Below, piece by piece: positions 13,645-26,384 of a DNA stretch of 64,000 bases (positions within the stretch are counted from its first letter, which is position 1; each line of letters opens with the position of its first letter). The notes beneath the pieces are model-generated. The model ran no database searches. It was given only the letters and a program-made list of their open reading frames with translations, and was not told where the DNA came from. The position numbers and the translations under genes were made by a program. The DNA is from Membranipora membranacea (taxonomy: Eukaryota; Bryozoa; Gymnolaemata; Cheilostomatida; Membraniporidae), in the NCBI GenBank assembly GCA_914767715.1, contig OU612066.1:31966283-32030282 (forward strand), in the 5' to 3' direction.

Positions 13645-15219
13645 CAAAAATTGTGGTCTCAATTCGAAATCAGTAATCATGGTACACAAAGTCACTATTT
13701 GGGTGGATCAGCCATCATTGCGTGAGAGAGTGTATCATCATAAAGGCTCCAAAGTATCATCCTGAAAATTGTTAATGCATCGGCAATGGTATCTGTTGGC
13801 AAGGCACTGCAAGGACAGTGTGATCTGTGATATGGTAACCACACATCTATTCACTGTTGGCTTAGTGCACCTTTCTTCCCAAACCAGACGTCTTTCAGTC
13901 ATAAGAACTCAAAATAACAACTGATATTCGCGAAAACTAGGATTATCAGGTGCTTCATGAAAAAGAGGCTTTATATCACTCAATCATAATGTTAATGAGT
14001 TATCCCCTTGTTCAACTTTGGCCATCATAGTGGCAGCCAGAATATAGGGACAGTTTACAGTCGATCTGTCAATATTTTAAAGTGTCCCCGTAACATTGTA
14101 CAATATTGTAAAGTGTCCCGGGGTTGTTTTCACGCAGGGGACAGTTTACAATACTACAACGGGACAAGCATTCACAACTTTGGTTCAAGCATTAGGTCTT
14201 CACTGTGCTCATGTGAAAATGCATTGAATTGTATCCAGCAACAGTCAACTGACTTCTGTGTCTATTAAGGCGCTGCTAACTGTCTATAATCTCAGGAAAA
14301 AGTGACAAACACCTGTCCATCCATTCTGAGATCACCCAATTTATTGCCATTGAGGCAACAAAGATACGTTGTCATGTAGTTTGAAAGGAATATAATAATA
14401 TTGCACAGCCAATTCAACAATGGCCGTCCTACGCAACATAACGTAAGAATATAATATTGTATGAGAGAACCTGTTGACAACGAGTGTAAGCATTAATAGC
14501 AGGTGCTACTGTTGCAGTTCTATCTAAACAATTAATTTTCATGATTTGGGAATATAAATCTTTCAAGCAATTTATTGATTGTCGCGTATCAAATTTGTAG
14601 TGGTATTTTAAACAAATTCTCTTGTTTGTTTTACTATTATTAGTTTTTGCTTTGCATGGTCTCTAGCCAATGTGTGTGCTCTGATTGTTGGGTCAGGAAA
14701 TGAGCCAAGGAGACTAACAGATCAATTATAGGACAAATATCATTTCAAGATAACATTAAACCTCAAACGTAAGCATATCTTTATAAGAGGCATATTGTAA
14801 CAAAGTTGACTTTAGTGGAAAATGAGTAAAAATATTGCAAATATGCTACAAAGTATTCTTTGTGTCCTGGCCAAACGGTCTAATGTATGCTATTGTCAGC
14901 AGAAAACAACTATATGCCATTTTTTCAAACCTTTTGTGATTTCAATTTCTCTCAGTATTTACCACCTGCCTCAAACATCATTATTGTTCTGTCGCAGATA
15001 AAAAGGGACCTGATGGTTTACCTTGATCAAAAATTAGTTTGATTTCAATTACTATATATTTTGTATGTATATATTTTTAATGCAATTTTATTTTATTTTA
15101 TGTTGTATTGATAGTTTTTTATGCATCATAGTCAATAGTAAGTGTTGCAGTGTCCTTGTACCGTTAGTTTCGGTTGTTAGTAGAGTCATGTAAATTGTAA
15201 GTATTAGCCCAACTTGCCA

Positions 15220-15632
15220 CTACCACTTGTCTGGCCCCCACAAAGTTTTATCTGTTCTCTTCCCTAAAATTTAAACAGAACACACAATGTTATGATGTAC
15301 ATTTCACAAAACGCATGAGGACATTTTACTTGACATCGATATACAGAATATATTCTTCCAACAAAACTCTAATGCAACAATTTTTGAAGAAGAAGGAACA
15401 AAATGAGATGATATCATCCTATCCAAAACAAATGAAAATTCATATCAGCATGTTACTCATCAATTTTTGAAGAGAAGTGAAGTATTTATGTGCAGAAATA
15501 ACTATGTGCTCTTTAAAAATAATTTCATGGTAATCAGACGGTATCTTGATGTAATCTGTAAATAACTTTGATCTCACCTTGAACGGTAGCACAAAAGGCC
15601 ACAAGCAGCGATACAATAATAGCTGTCTTCAT
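15220..15632 (-). CDS. Candidate two-exon gene for a short secreted peptide (copy 2)
   Basis: This is the tandem duplicate of the peptide gene at 9728-10140. Exon 1 (15632-15578) is identical in every base, including the signal peptide MKTAIIVSLLVAFCATVQ and the GTGAGA donor. Exon 2 (15263-15220) encodes G-KRTDKTLWGPDKW and then TAG. It differs from copy 1 by three substitutions in three adjacent codons (ATA CCA GGT versus AGA ACA GAT), and all three change the amino acid. The intron of 314 bases shows about two differences. The reading frame, donor, acceptor and C-terminal TLWGPDKW are unchanged. The function is unknown; a secreted peptide or short precursor is inferred from the signal peptide alone. 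Confidence 0.5.
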
Positions 15633-17691
15633 TCTCAACTTTCAATCTGCAAGTGAATGAAAGTAAAGGTAACTACCCGATCAAGATGTTAAGGGCTTGT
15701 CAAACCTCCTTCACATCAAATAACATGAACATTATATGGTGAGATTTTATGTAATATAGCGTGAGCAGAACAATAACTTGTTATAAACCAAGAGTATTTC
15801 AATAGCCAACTTTATCTTTCATGTGTACCATATACTGTAACATATCACACCATTCGGGTCTATAAGTCGAATATTTTCCTAACAAATGGTGATTCAGTTA
15901 TGTATGTGGACTTCAATGCACTACTCTGCTGATTTGTGTACACAAACAAACTCACCTTTGCTTACTGAATGCTCTGTCCAATACAAGAAATGTTGTAATT
16001 ATTGTGTCTATCGATCCATATTTATATACCAAGTTGTGGATCACAGCTGCGTTGTTAAAGATGCAACTAAATTGCCAAATGTTATTCCAATCACTTCCTA
16101 ATGTTAGTTCAGATACACATCAATGAAATAAAAAGAAAACTGAATTGCACTCACTAACATCTGATATTGTACCAGCAGGAACTTAATGTTGGTACAGAGA
16201 TTGAATGTAACCGGGTTTTGAAGTTACGATGTTGATAGCTTTTCCCTGAGTTTGTCAAATTTATTAAATTGCCAAAATCAAAACGGAGATTGAACCCAAT
16301 GGCAATCAGCGCAAGGCATTTCCCTTTCCATTTCCTTGTCTTGATGGTGTTGTCATCGAGTAAATTCACGACTCCAACACTCACAAATTAGGTGTTCTTA
16401 AGTATATCGATCTTGATTTCCTTAAGATTTCGCACCTGTTAACTTCATAAATGATTGTTCACGCTGCTTGTATTTATTATTTACATTTAGACTGAAGTGG
16501 AAACTGAAATATCAATATCAATTTCTCCTTCATAATACTGCACTTTTTTGTTGCTCAATAGTCAATACAGTGTCATGCAGCAGCTGTTCTGACAAAAAGG
16601 GAAATGCGTGAACAAATAAAATTGCATTGTACTAAAGTTGTAACCAGCTTATATTGCGCATTATGAAATATTAATTCAATGCTATTAACACCGGGCAAAG
16701 GACAAAACTTAGGTCTCTGTGGTTTGTTCCTGCTGAGATTTTCTAAAAAAGAGGCAATAGCACTAGCAATAAAATGATTATTTACAATATAATGTGGAAA
16801 AAACAGGCAAACTCATGATGTATAATATTGATAGTTGATTTCCTTTTTATGCTTCCATGCATGTGCAAGTTGACACTACGATATTACTATATATTAGTAT
16901 GTGCAAATCTCAGATCAATAACTTCAGTTATTAAGTTATTGTGGGCAATAGGAAGGTTCTCATAGAAAATATGGCTTTGAAGGGTATATTTCCCAGCCCA
17001 TACAAGTATTACCAACATACAGAACATGATGTGTAGTTTGTACTATTTTTACCATTTTACAATGTCGAGAGATTTGGTGTCATAATGCCAAACCTAAGCA
17101 ATGGCAAATGATGCTGTATGTCATATAGGTAGCACAGGCCAAAAGTTTGAAGCTACCTGTGTTTCTGGGACAATATGACAACAGATGTTGCTGAGATCAT
17201 ATATAAAATTGGCCTATGAATATTAGATATGTTACTGATAGAGAGAAGGCATCGATAGATAATTTGTAAGTTGAAAATTATTTCTAGAGAGCCCACCTCA
17301 AATGCGTGCATATTGAACGATTGAGAGATATGTATTAAGCATTACTGATTAATTATCTTATAATTTACTTTATGGCCTGCCTCTCACACAATGATTAATA
17401 CTCATCAAGTATTTTGCTCAGCACGCTTCTAAATCCCTTAGTCTACACAGCATATGATCCGTTTGGAGATCGGTTGGAGGCAAAATTACCAACAGACATC
17501 CATAACTATTATTAAAGATTGTCTAGTTGAACAGTCCCTTCTCTAATGCTTACAAATCTATGAGAATTGAGAAAGTGTTCTTTATGTAATTGTCTATATC
17601 ACATTTCATAGTAGCTTTGTTAGAAGCTAAATTTACCACCAATTTGTGGAAAATCAAAGCATGTGACATGTGACTCTAAGGCATAGACATA

Positions 17692-20600
17692 CCTTGCGGG
17701 GGCGGATTTTCAGAATATTCAATAGGGGTCTTGACCAGGAATTTTAGTGTTTCTCTGAGGTGCGAAGCGCCTCAGCCGAGGGTTTGGGGGGCGCTGTAAG
17801 CCCCCCGACGGGGTCCGGGGCGGAGCCCCGGCCGCCAAGGCTTTTTAGGGTGTATTTTGGGCTCAGGAGGGGTATTTCGGACATTATCAGCTAAGCTATG
17901 CCACACTGGCAAATGGTCAACAAAACACAGACATACCTAAATCGTCAATAAGTGTTGTGTAGTCAAATCAGCTGGGGGGTTTGGCCGCTGAAGAATTCAA
18001 CAAATTTCAGAACTCTAGATTTTAATGTAAGCGTGGTAAAGCTACATACCTGATGATTGATATACATGAGACATATGATGAGATTGTGATACTTTTAATA
18101 TAGGATAATACTTTCCATCGATCTCCAAAACAAAAGAAAACATGAATTAATATTGATGCCAGAAATGTTGGTATGATTAGCATGACAGGTGTCACTACTC
18201 CGCTAGTGGATTAAGCAGGAGTAACCTCCTTCTCTTCATTGCTATAAATGAATTTACGAGAGTTTTGCCATCGAGGCTCTGAAGAATGTCCCTGTGTTTA
18301 TAACCTAGCACAAAAGCATTTAAAGAAGCCTGGCTCAATGAAGACCGGAGTCGTGTCTTGACAAATTTCAAAGTCGAGTTGGCTCTTTCAGTAGAAGCAC
18401 TGGTAGCAGGGATCATTAGAAACAATTTGAGGAGATATGTGACATTAGGGTAATTCACACTAGCCTCTGCCGCCTTGTATGCTTTCAATAAATCATCTGG
18501 TAAGGCTCTTCCTGCCTGTTTGTACTTAACATACCATGATGCTAGCTCCTGCTCTACTGTCTCCGGAGAGGGTAAATCGTCTCTATGAAGAGCACATATC
18601 TCCATAACCTTCTCCAGATAATGTCTCAGGTCAGTAGCTGACATTATGCTGGGTACCAGGTAGAAGCCTAAATAAGCAATCTAGCTTGTTTTATGTAACA
18701 AACGAAAAGGCGAATACATAACAAGTTCATTAAATATTTTCTATGGCGGCTATTAATCACTAGACGTATTGAAGTCCATGACATGAAAAATAATGTTTAA
18801 TAAATGGTGTCAACTAAAGAGTCGCGGATTGAAATTATATTCTGATTGGATAAAATCATGAACATGTGAAGTTGTCTCACCTTTGACAAGCTCTGGAGAC
18901 TGTACGAATCTCCTTTTCAGGTCGGTCAGGAGATGGTCTATGTAGGGCAGAAAATAGGCAAGCTTGTAATACTCCTCTGCAGTGTCACTTGAGTGGTTGG
19001 CCCTTAGAGTCTGCCGACTTGCTATTCTAGGTATTGGCACATGGTCGCCATATAAGGTCTCAACCTTATGGAACAGCCGTGTGTATTCATCACTCTCTCT
19101 AGCTGCAGCCACAGCATCTATTACCTCCCCTACATCTCCATATGCACTATGGATATCTTTGGTAGATCCTAGATGCGATTAGAAAGCAACACTTCTTAAC
19201 AGCAATAGAAAATCGTAGTCAGAGTTAATCATTGTATTTGCATTCAAACCTATCTGACAGACTTCACTCCTACATATATTATGTTTTCTTGATCGTAGCA
19301 TAACTAATTTCCCTAATATTTCAGATTGCCAATCAGGAGAAGGTGAACTGCACGCATCAATTTGCAGGATCTTCTACTCTCGACTGGATAATGAAATCAC
19401 AGTTTATGATAGTCAACAGAATGAACTGCCAACTCACCTTGCAATTTAAGGCTTAGCTGCTTAGTATAACCTAACACGTGTTCTGAGATCACAAATGCCA
19501 CAAGAAACTCGGGCCGCTTTAGATAGCTGAGAAGTCCACTGGCTTCAGAGACAGTCTTTGTATCATGACATTGACCTGATAACTCCTCTAAAGCTGTTAG
19601 TACATATTTGTACATTGTCATCAGTTCTGTCAGATTTGTATGTCTTTCTACCCAGCGTGTTGTAGATAGCAGCTTCAGCTGTGGTGAGAAAGAAGATTTC
19701 AAGCTACAAAATTAGAAACCTGCGAATGTTGTGGAAAAATCAAAAACTGGTTTAGATTTGCAACACACTATTGGATTGGATAAAATTATGACACACATGT
19801 CAATTTTAAAATAATGACAAGAGAAGGACTTGATCGGGATTTCAAAGCTCTGATTTGGCTTGTATTATTGCTTCATTGTTATTATGGCTGATTTTGGAGT
19901 TGCGAAAGAGTAATATTTTAATGAAAGATACATCCCTTCGATTCAAAATTTGCAAAATTACCTTTGTTACAGATATAGGTGGGTCAGCTTTCTCTAATAT
20001 TCCTTGCAAGATGTTGGACCGTTTTGGAGAGTACTTGAAGAATATCCCCAGTTTCTTGATATTCTCCATCATCACACGGAATTCCTGCACGGTGGAGGTG
20101 GCATTGAGTGATAGATTGAGGCGATGGCTACAGCAATGAGTGAATACTGCCTTGGGTTGAATATGTTTGATATGTGCTTGAGCACCATTGAGATGCCCGC
20201 TCATGTTAGAGGCACCATCATATGTCTGACCACGACAGTCCTCTATATCATACCCCAAGCGTTCCAGGCACGAGATGATCGCTGTTGCTACGGTCTGCCC
20301 TCTGATGTTCTCCAGATCAATGTATTCAATTAGGCGCTCACGGATTATCCCACCCTGTTGTACAGTACGAATTACAATCGCCAGCTGCTCTGTGTTTGAG
20401 CAATCAGTTACTTCATCCGCTGAGACGGCGAAGATGAACTTCCCTTGTTGATTTCGTGACTCAGTCACTATGCTTCTTTGTAGCTCCTTCAAAAATACAC
20501 TTACGAAGTCAGCTTGTGCATATTTGCTAAGGTAGCCTGCATATGTGCTTGTCTGGCACTTCTTCAGATGTTTTTGTAACACCAGATCAAACTTGGCCCT

Positions 20601-22653
20601 GCTCCGTATATCTTCTTTGAAGTTGCCCAAGTTGATATAATCGTCTTCATCTATAGAAGGAATGCTATCATCTCGATGACCACGCAGAGCACTTCCCTTC
20701 GATATACAAGATCGCATGACCTCAATTAGCCGTTCTAACACCTGCTGGTTGTGTTCAGCTGTCTCCTGTTGACCCTTCGACAGCTTTTCCTGAATTGAAT
20801 TCTTTTGACCGCTAAATACACCCTCGAACAACTCCATGCGAGTCTGAAAATATATCAGCATTGTAAGTTCCAGCAACTTACATTAGTACTGTAAACACTA
20901 TGTTACTTCCTGCTATGGGTACCAGTGCGAAATATGGTCATTGGGGCAAAATACTTGCGGTTTTGTAACTATGTCTACTCATAAAAATTGTTTTAGTAAA
21001 ATTTGTAATGTGAGGACTCACCACACAATGGAAATGACTTCTGTTACTGTCCGAGGTGTGCAGCTTTATTCTATCATAGAATTTCTTCCAGTTATTAAAG
21101 GGCTTGTTTACTAACTGTTCAGGTTTACGTCCTCTGTCATCTCCTTGTGTTGGAAATAGGCGACAAGGGACACAGTATACCCCATCATCCTTCTTACTGT
21201 AGGCTAGAAACGGATAGGTTTTAAGTTTATCCAAAGAACACCTTCTCTTCGTAACCCCACAGCTGTTTCTACTCTCCGTGAATTCCCGATCTGGGAACTG
21301 ATAACTGTAAAATATTAGAAAATGATATAATATATGATGGTCACTATATGTGGTGTGTTACAATTTTCATGCTAAAGACTGACTTTCACAAGTATGCTTA
21401 CTCTTCCATGATCTGGGCGGTTATCAAAGTTTGGTCATAAAGGTTTGTCACTGGCCAAAAACAAAACTATGTCTGCAATCATATCACGTTGACCATACCT
21501 GGCATCATAATACGGCTTGTTCTTTATGAAGCTATACTTTAGGGCAGGTTCAGATTTGGATGTGATGGATGTTATATCATTGGTGTCAGATTCAGCGGTG
21601 TCTGCTGATGTACCCTCCAGTGGTTCCTCTACTATTTCCTCAATCTGCGGGACAGCCACATGGACACTGCCACCTTTGTCTGTTTCATCTATCATACAAA
21701 GAAAGATTAGACAGAAAGCTATAATATATTGTGAATGGTGATCGCCTCTGACTGAGAATGTCGGCCCATGTAAAGCAAACTATTCTTTGCTTGAGCATTT
21801 CAGCTGAGCTGGCTTGGTATGATCTGTAAAAGGACTCCATCAGGCAATTTACAATCAAAGTATGTAGTGAAGTATATAGAACATGCAGGAACATGCAATC
21901 AAGCAGCAGCAAACTTTGTAACTACTTTTACCTGATCTTTCTGCTATGGTAGCTGAGCTACATAATGGATATGATGTTATGATCCATGTTATGAGGCATG
22001 AGACAGGTGTAAAGCAAGGATAACCAAGAATCATAGTAGAGCTCTTTCAATTATGCATTAAATCAGAGGATTGAATAGAACAGTTTACAATCTCTCTTTA
22101 GTTTTTTTAGGAAGAGGATGATAGTAGTCTTAGTAACTGTAGTTTAGTAGCTTGATGATGTAGCAAATGATCTATTGCTGTGATGATGCTATGATCAGGC
22201 TTTTAGATCTAACTTATGCTAACTTTCTGTCAACCAACAATACAGATGACCTTAAACACATATTTGGTATCAGAAGATCCCAGTAACATACCTTGTGAAG
22301 AAGTTTAATAAAGTCTTTTGCTTCTTTCTCTGTGGTTCAGACATGGCTCCCAAGTCTAGAAGAAGTTAACCTTGACCTGGGCTTGACCTAATAAATCTAG
22401 ACAAGAGTAGCTTCAAATCTTTCAGTTTTGGTAGAGCAGTTCAAATAGAGCCCTGGATTCTTTGAGGATTACTGGCTATACAATTGCTTCCTGTTAGTTG
22501 CTAGGAAACATTGGAAAAACCCACACTAAATTATAAACAAATCACTCGAGCAGTTGCAAGCAATGTGAAAACATGGAAAAAAAAATTTTCTTTTACAAAT
22601 GAATATGGGGTCGTGGGACCCATGCGACCATAGCAAAATCCGCCCCTGCATTG
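17692..22653 (-). mobile_element. Autonomous-type hAT transposon (TTF / DUF4371 class), 4.95 kb
   Basis: The element is 17697-22648. The left end is CGGGGGCGGATTTT and the right end is the reverse complement of CAGGGGCGGATTTT, which gives 14-bp inverted ends with one mismatch. The preserved empty site in the tandem copy (12173-12177, CATTG) places the ends. The flanks are CCTTG on the left and CATTG on the right, so the target duplication appears to be 5 bp with one change, shorter than the classical 8 bp. The transposase is on the minus strand. Left of it (17755-17850) is a GC-rich sub-terminal block with hairpins such as CCGGGGCGGAGCCCCGG. Confidence 0.88.
18195..22344 (-). pseudogene. hAT transposase, seven exons, one in-frame stop
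   Basis: Exons inferred from splice consensus and phase are 22344-22292, 21688-21402, 21297-21022, 20843-19962, 19678-19438, 19168-18881 and 18667-18195. Exon 1 starts MSEPQRKKQKTLLNFF, the usual basic N-terminus. Exon 3 carries the TTF-type zinc finger (YPFLAYS ... VYCVPCRLF ... HCV). Exon 4 is the DUF4371 catalytic core with SADEVTDCSN, GQTYDGASNMSG and THCCSHRLNLSL. Exon 5 has STTRWVERH. Exon 7 has the hAT dimerisation region (PATSASTERANSTLKFVKTRLR). Junctions 2/3, 3/4, 4/5, 5/6 and 6/7 are in phase; the exon 1/2 join is not resolved. A TGA at 21437-21435 interrupts exon 2, plausibly CGA to TGA by CpG decay. The protein would cut and paste the element in the nucleus; this copy is probably dead or requires readthrough. 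Confidence 0.85.
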
Positions 22654-23299
22654 GCATACATAGTGATCTTGTGCACTTAAGCAGAAATTCACTTTTAGTT
22701 CGAAAATCTCTTATCAGCTGATATCTACAGATCACTCTTTGTGGATGACTTAATCCAACAACATTGTATTGTGACAGTTGTCTTGCGCAACTTCTCATAA
22801 TATGTATATACACACTAAATTTTACGTTCCAATCCCAGTTGGCTAATTCTAGTTAAACCAGGTTGCTACAACATATCCCATCGTGTGATACAAAATGGTG
22901 TACTGAGTCATTTTTATCACGGGGTGATATCACCTGTAGAACACTTAACTACCGTGTAGTAACTAAAATGTAGCAGCGTTGTGACCCTTTGGTAGTCACG
23001 GGATCAGTCCAATTTTTGATGTGACAAAATGGCACTTTTAGTAGACATCTACACATCTACACTAGAAGTTATGGTGGAGCATTTGCATTTGCTACATTGT
23101 GATGCTGATCTATGACTATGCATCAAAGTTGTGTAGTACCACCCAACTCAGATTTGAATCGTGAATAGTACTAACAATCCTAGTGTTCATATCACTATGT
23201 TCAACAAATTCATAGATGACATAATGAGTCTGCTTCGCGCTTGCAAAGCCAGGAAAGAGTTGCATTTTAGTGTAAGTTTCTCTTAACCTAATAATTGAA

Positions 23300-23767
23300 A
23301 ATTTTCATACTCAAAGATCCTGGTTTATGAAAATATATGCCACACCAGCGCCTTCTCTGTAAGGTAGTAAACAATTGAATAGCTTAATGTTTTTGCCAAC
23401 GGCGTTATGAGTCAATGGTCAATTGTACAAACAGGGAAATCATGTCACCCACCCACCAAATGATGTTTCCTGGCGACAAAGCTCTGTAGCAGCAACCAGT
23501 CAATGTCACCAGATCTCAACTCAAGAGAGATTTTTTTTCATGAATTTTTATGTCAAATTGACTCTAGGCAGAAGTCATTTAATTGAATGATAGTGATTCA
23601 TTGAAGGCAGGAATTTTTTTTCCCTAGAATATAAATGACTTTGAACGCGTTGTCATAACCAGTTTAAAACATTCCTTGAAAACCCGATCTAAGTTTCAGA
23701 TTTTTGAATATACACAGATATGTGATAGAGACAAACTACATTCAACATTAAAAAAAAATGTAATCTA
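23300..23767. other. Block present only in duplication copy 2
   Basis: Between homologous flanks (ATTGAAAAT on the left, TCTACNGGGAATACATG on the right) copy 2 has about 470 bases that copy 1 lacks. No inverted ends or clear target duplication were seen, so a deletion in copy 1 through the short AAAT overlap is as likely as an insertion here. No gene is seen in it. Confidence 0.5.
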
Positions 23768-24582
23768 CGGGGAATACATGTTCGGATATCATAGACAAGT
23801 CACCTCAATAGCAAATGTTATGGTGACGCTGGTGACCACAAGCTCATTGGATATAAGCTCTCTTTTCTTCCATCTGTCAGCGTACTTGGGTTCATATTTA
23901 ATCACCTGATGTCCTGTAAGTTGCTTCATCATTAAACTGAATAAATACATAGTTTGTGAGAGTATACTGGTTATGAAAAATTGCGTTGTATAGCAACCAT
24001 TACTGGATAATGAATTATCTAGATATACGCTGTATATGAGTATTTATGTAACATAGTGAATTCAATATTTTTGCGTAATGCATGAATTTTTATGAATTTA
24101 ATCATTATTTTTTTACAGATTTCTTTTTACAAAATTTCCACAACTTAGCCAAATCAGCAATCATCTTTCTGATGCTATTGTGAGACAGCAAATTGCGCAA
24201 AATTGAGTGAGTTTAATGATGTTCTGTTGTTTGATGTTTGTAATGACTGTGCAAAATGGAACTGTTTTGATTTGTATACAAATCATTATTACATAATATC
24301 TTCCCAGCTTGAGATTACCCATTATATTGAAATCTTTTAACTCTACGAGCGTCTCATTCCTAGCAAAAAAATAAATTACATATTTATCCCTAGGAAGTAG
24401 CATAATATCATATTGATATAGGCAAGCGTTTGATAAGGAATCGGATATGGTTATGCTTATCACAAATGGCCATCCAATTTACTCCGTGTTATGATTCAGG
24501 CAATTTATACCAGTATGAATATGACAAAAGGCAGATATAGCTTTCAACATGGAAACTTCCAAATCTGATTGCACTCAATTAC

Positions 24583-26074
24583 TATGTGCACATTAATGAT
24601 TTGTCCTTGTACAATAACAGATGTTGGTGAGTGCAATTCAGTTTCCTATTATTGCAGTTATGTGAATCAGATTATGAAAAACTAACATTTGTAAGCAATC
24701 TGCAAGATATTGGTGATTTATTTCCCTTCGGAAGTGATCGGCAAAATAATAGGTAATTTATTTGCCTTTCAATCAAGCTGGTGTGATCAACGACTCACTC
24801 AGTGAATTGTACTTCTCAGTCCGAAAATGACCCTTAGGACTTGTCTTTCCTAATAACTGTCAAATTTCCTACATCAAAGTTACCCTCTCTCGTTCACAAT
24901 TTGACCTGTGTGGACCTTAGAGTTTATTAACATGATTGTTGAGGGTGTACAGTGTTCATCAATCAATTCGTCAACAAACTGGTTTATTATCATGAACAAA
25001 AAGGACAATAGTTATGTCCCTCAAAAAATCACTATTGGTTGGAAATGAACGCTTGCTTTTTGCACCAAATATTAAGTCCGCAGACATATAATAACAGCAA
25101 TTATGCAAACTTATAAACAAGTTGGTTATGATCAATCAAAAATTAAATGTCTCCAAATCTCAGAATCTTTACACACATTCAAGATTATGCCTGTACACAG
25201 TACTATTCCCAACACAAAGTGCCAAGCAGAACAATCAATCGCCTCAATTTTGTCAAATAACTTTCCATCAACCCTTTCACTAGCAAGATGGCAATAAAGA
25301 ATTGCTGCCAGTGCAAGCAGTTAAACATACGCTTGAATTACTTTTCACAGTCCAAATTCAACGCTACTGGTTCTGAATCAACCCACTTTATGCGTTTGTG
25401 TTCACAATTATTATGAGTCAATGATAACCACCAAACAATTGTAAAAGAATTTAATCTTAAGAAACACACAAGAATTCCTGAGTCCTGACACTATCACATT
25501 TCAAACAAGGATTAAGTGAGGACAAAATGTCATTATTATTGAGGTTTACTGAAGATTATTGAAGATTATTGAAGTTTACTAGGGATGTTTAAAAAATTAA
25601 TCACTGTCTCTTAAGCAAAATATTTTGGAATTGGTTGGGCGGTGCGATTGATTTTGGCAACATAAATTTGTCACTTTCAAATCCAAACCCCCTTCCTCAA
25701 AGAAGCCCAAATAGTAGTAGTATTGTTAATATAAAGGCATTTATTACTCCGTATAATAGCTCAGTTTTTTTGTCACGATTTGATTATGATCAGGTAAACA
25801 CCAGAGAAGGCAGGAGGGATTTCACAGCTTAATTTGACCTTAATTTGAGCATAAAATCTTCATAATGGAATAACCAATAGCTTCTCAGCCATATGCCATC
25901 AACAGCTTGAAGTCAATACGATTAGTTGGGAATCCAGAAGAAATCACAGTTTGAAAGGTATTAACTATGGTATCTACTGCCATGAGGATGTTGTTCACTG
26001 TTTGCTTGATTGTAGTGATGCCACACTGAGAGCAAGTGGTATCAGGGGCTGTAATTAGCCACACAATTACACAT
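24583..26074. other. Mostly featureless, starts with an inverted fragment of the peptide locus
   Basis: About 24617-24672 on the plus strand matches the minus strand of about 10690-10615 (and of the same place in copy 2), sharing GTACAATA, CAGATGTT and GTGAGTGCAATTCAGTTT. In both settings the shared GTGAGT could be a splice donor, so this may be an inverted copy of an upstream non-coding exon. The rest shows a short GAAGATTATT repeat near 25551-25577 and no convincing gene. Confidence 0.4.
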
Positions 26075-26178
26075 GGAGAGGTATACACCCGAGGGTGCTG
26101 GGGGGTGGAACAATCTCGCCATCTCTGCGCCATCTCACCATCCCCAAAAAAGAATGAGTCGATGGCGCTAATTAGATA
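26075..26178. repeat. SINE-like unit, copy lacking the tRNA-like part
   Basis: Starts GGAGAGGTATACACCCGAGG and ends with the GATGGCGCTAATTAGATA phrase, both shared with 26385-26604. The tRNA-like block of the other copy is missing here: TGGAACAATC passes directly to TCGCCATCTC. It looks like an internally deleted version. Confidence 0.65.
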
Positions 26179-26384
26179 CTCGGAGTTGTGTTCTCTCATC
26201 CCACAGCACATTCCACTCCACCATTGCCACCCTATGAAACATAGCGTACGTGTTAGGGTTATTGGCCTTACATGGCCCATTGCTTGGACCCTTGTAGTAG
26301 GTTTAGCTGTCTTTCCAGCTTGTCAACATGTCTTTCCATGCTGTCACATGTCTTTCCATGAGTCAGTCAGTTGACAAGTACACA

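Larger units (their letters stand above)
13645..24582. repeat. Tandem segmental duplication, copy 2, split by a hAT element
   Basis: Homologous to copy 1 throughout, in the same orientation. It is broken by the hAT insertion at 17697-22648 and carries about 470 bases at 23300-23767 that copy 1 lacks, plus about 30 extra bases near 17206-17238. After GCACTCAATTAC at 24571-24582 the homology stops. The two copies abut directly at 13644/13645, so this is a true head-to-tail tandem. ORFs conserved between the copies at 8520/14008 and 8804/14292 are preserved mainly because the copies are young. Confidence 0.9.

Noticed and set aside
19855-20333. Plus-strand frames at 19855-20139 and 20124-20333
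   Set aside because: Antisense to the hAT transposase core exon.
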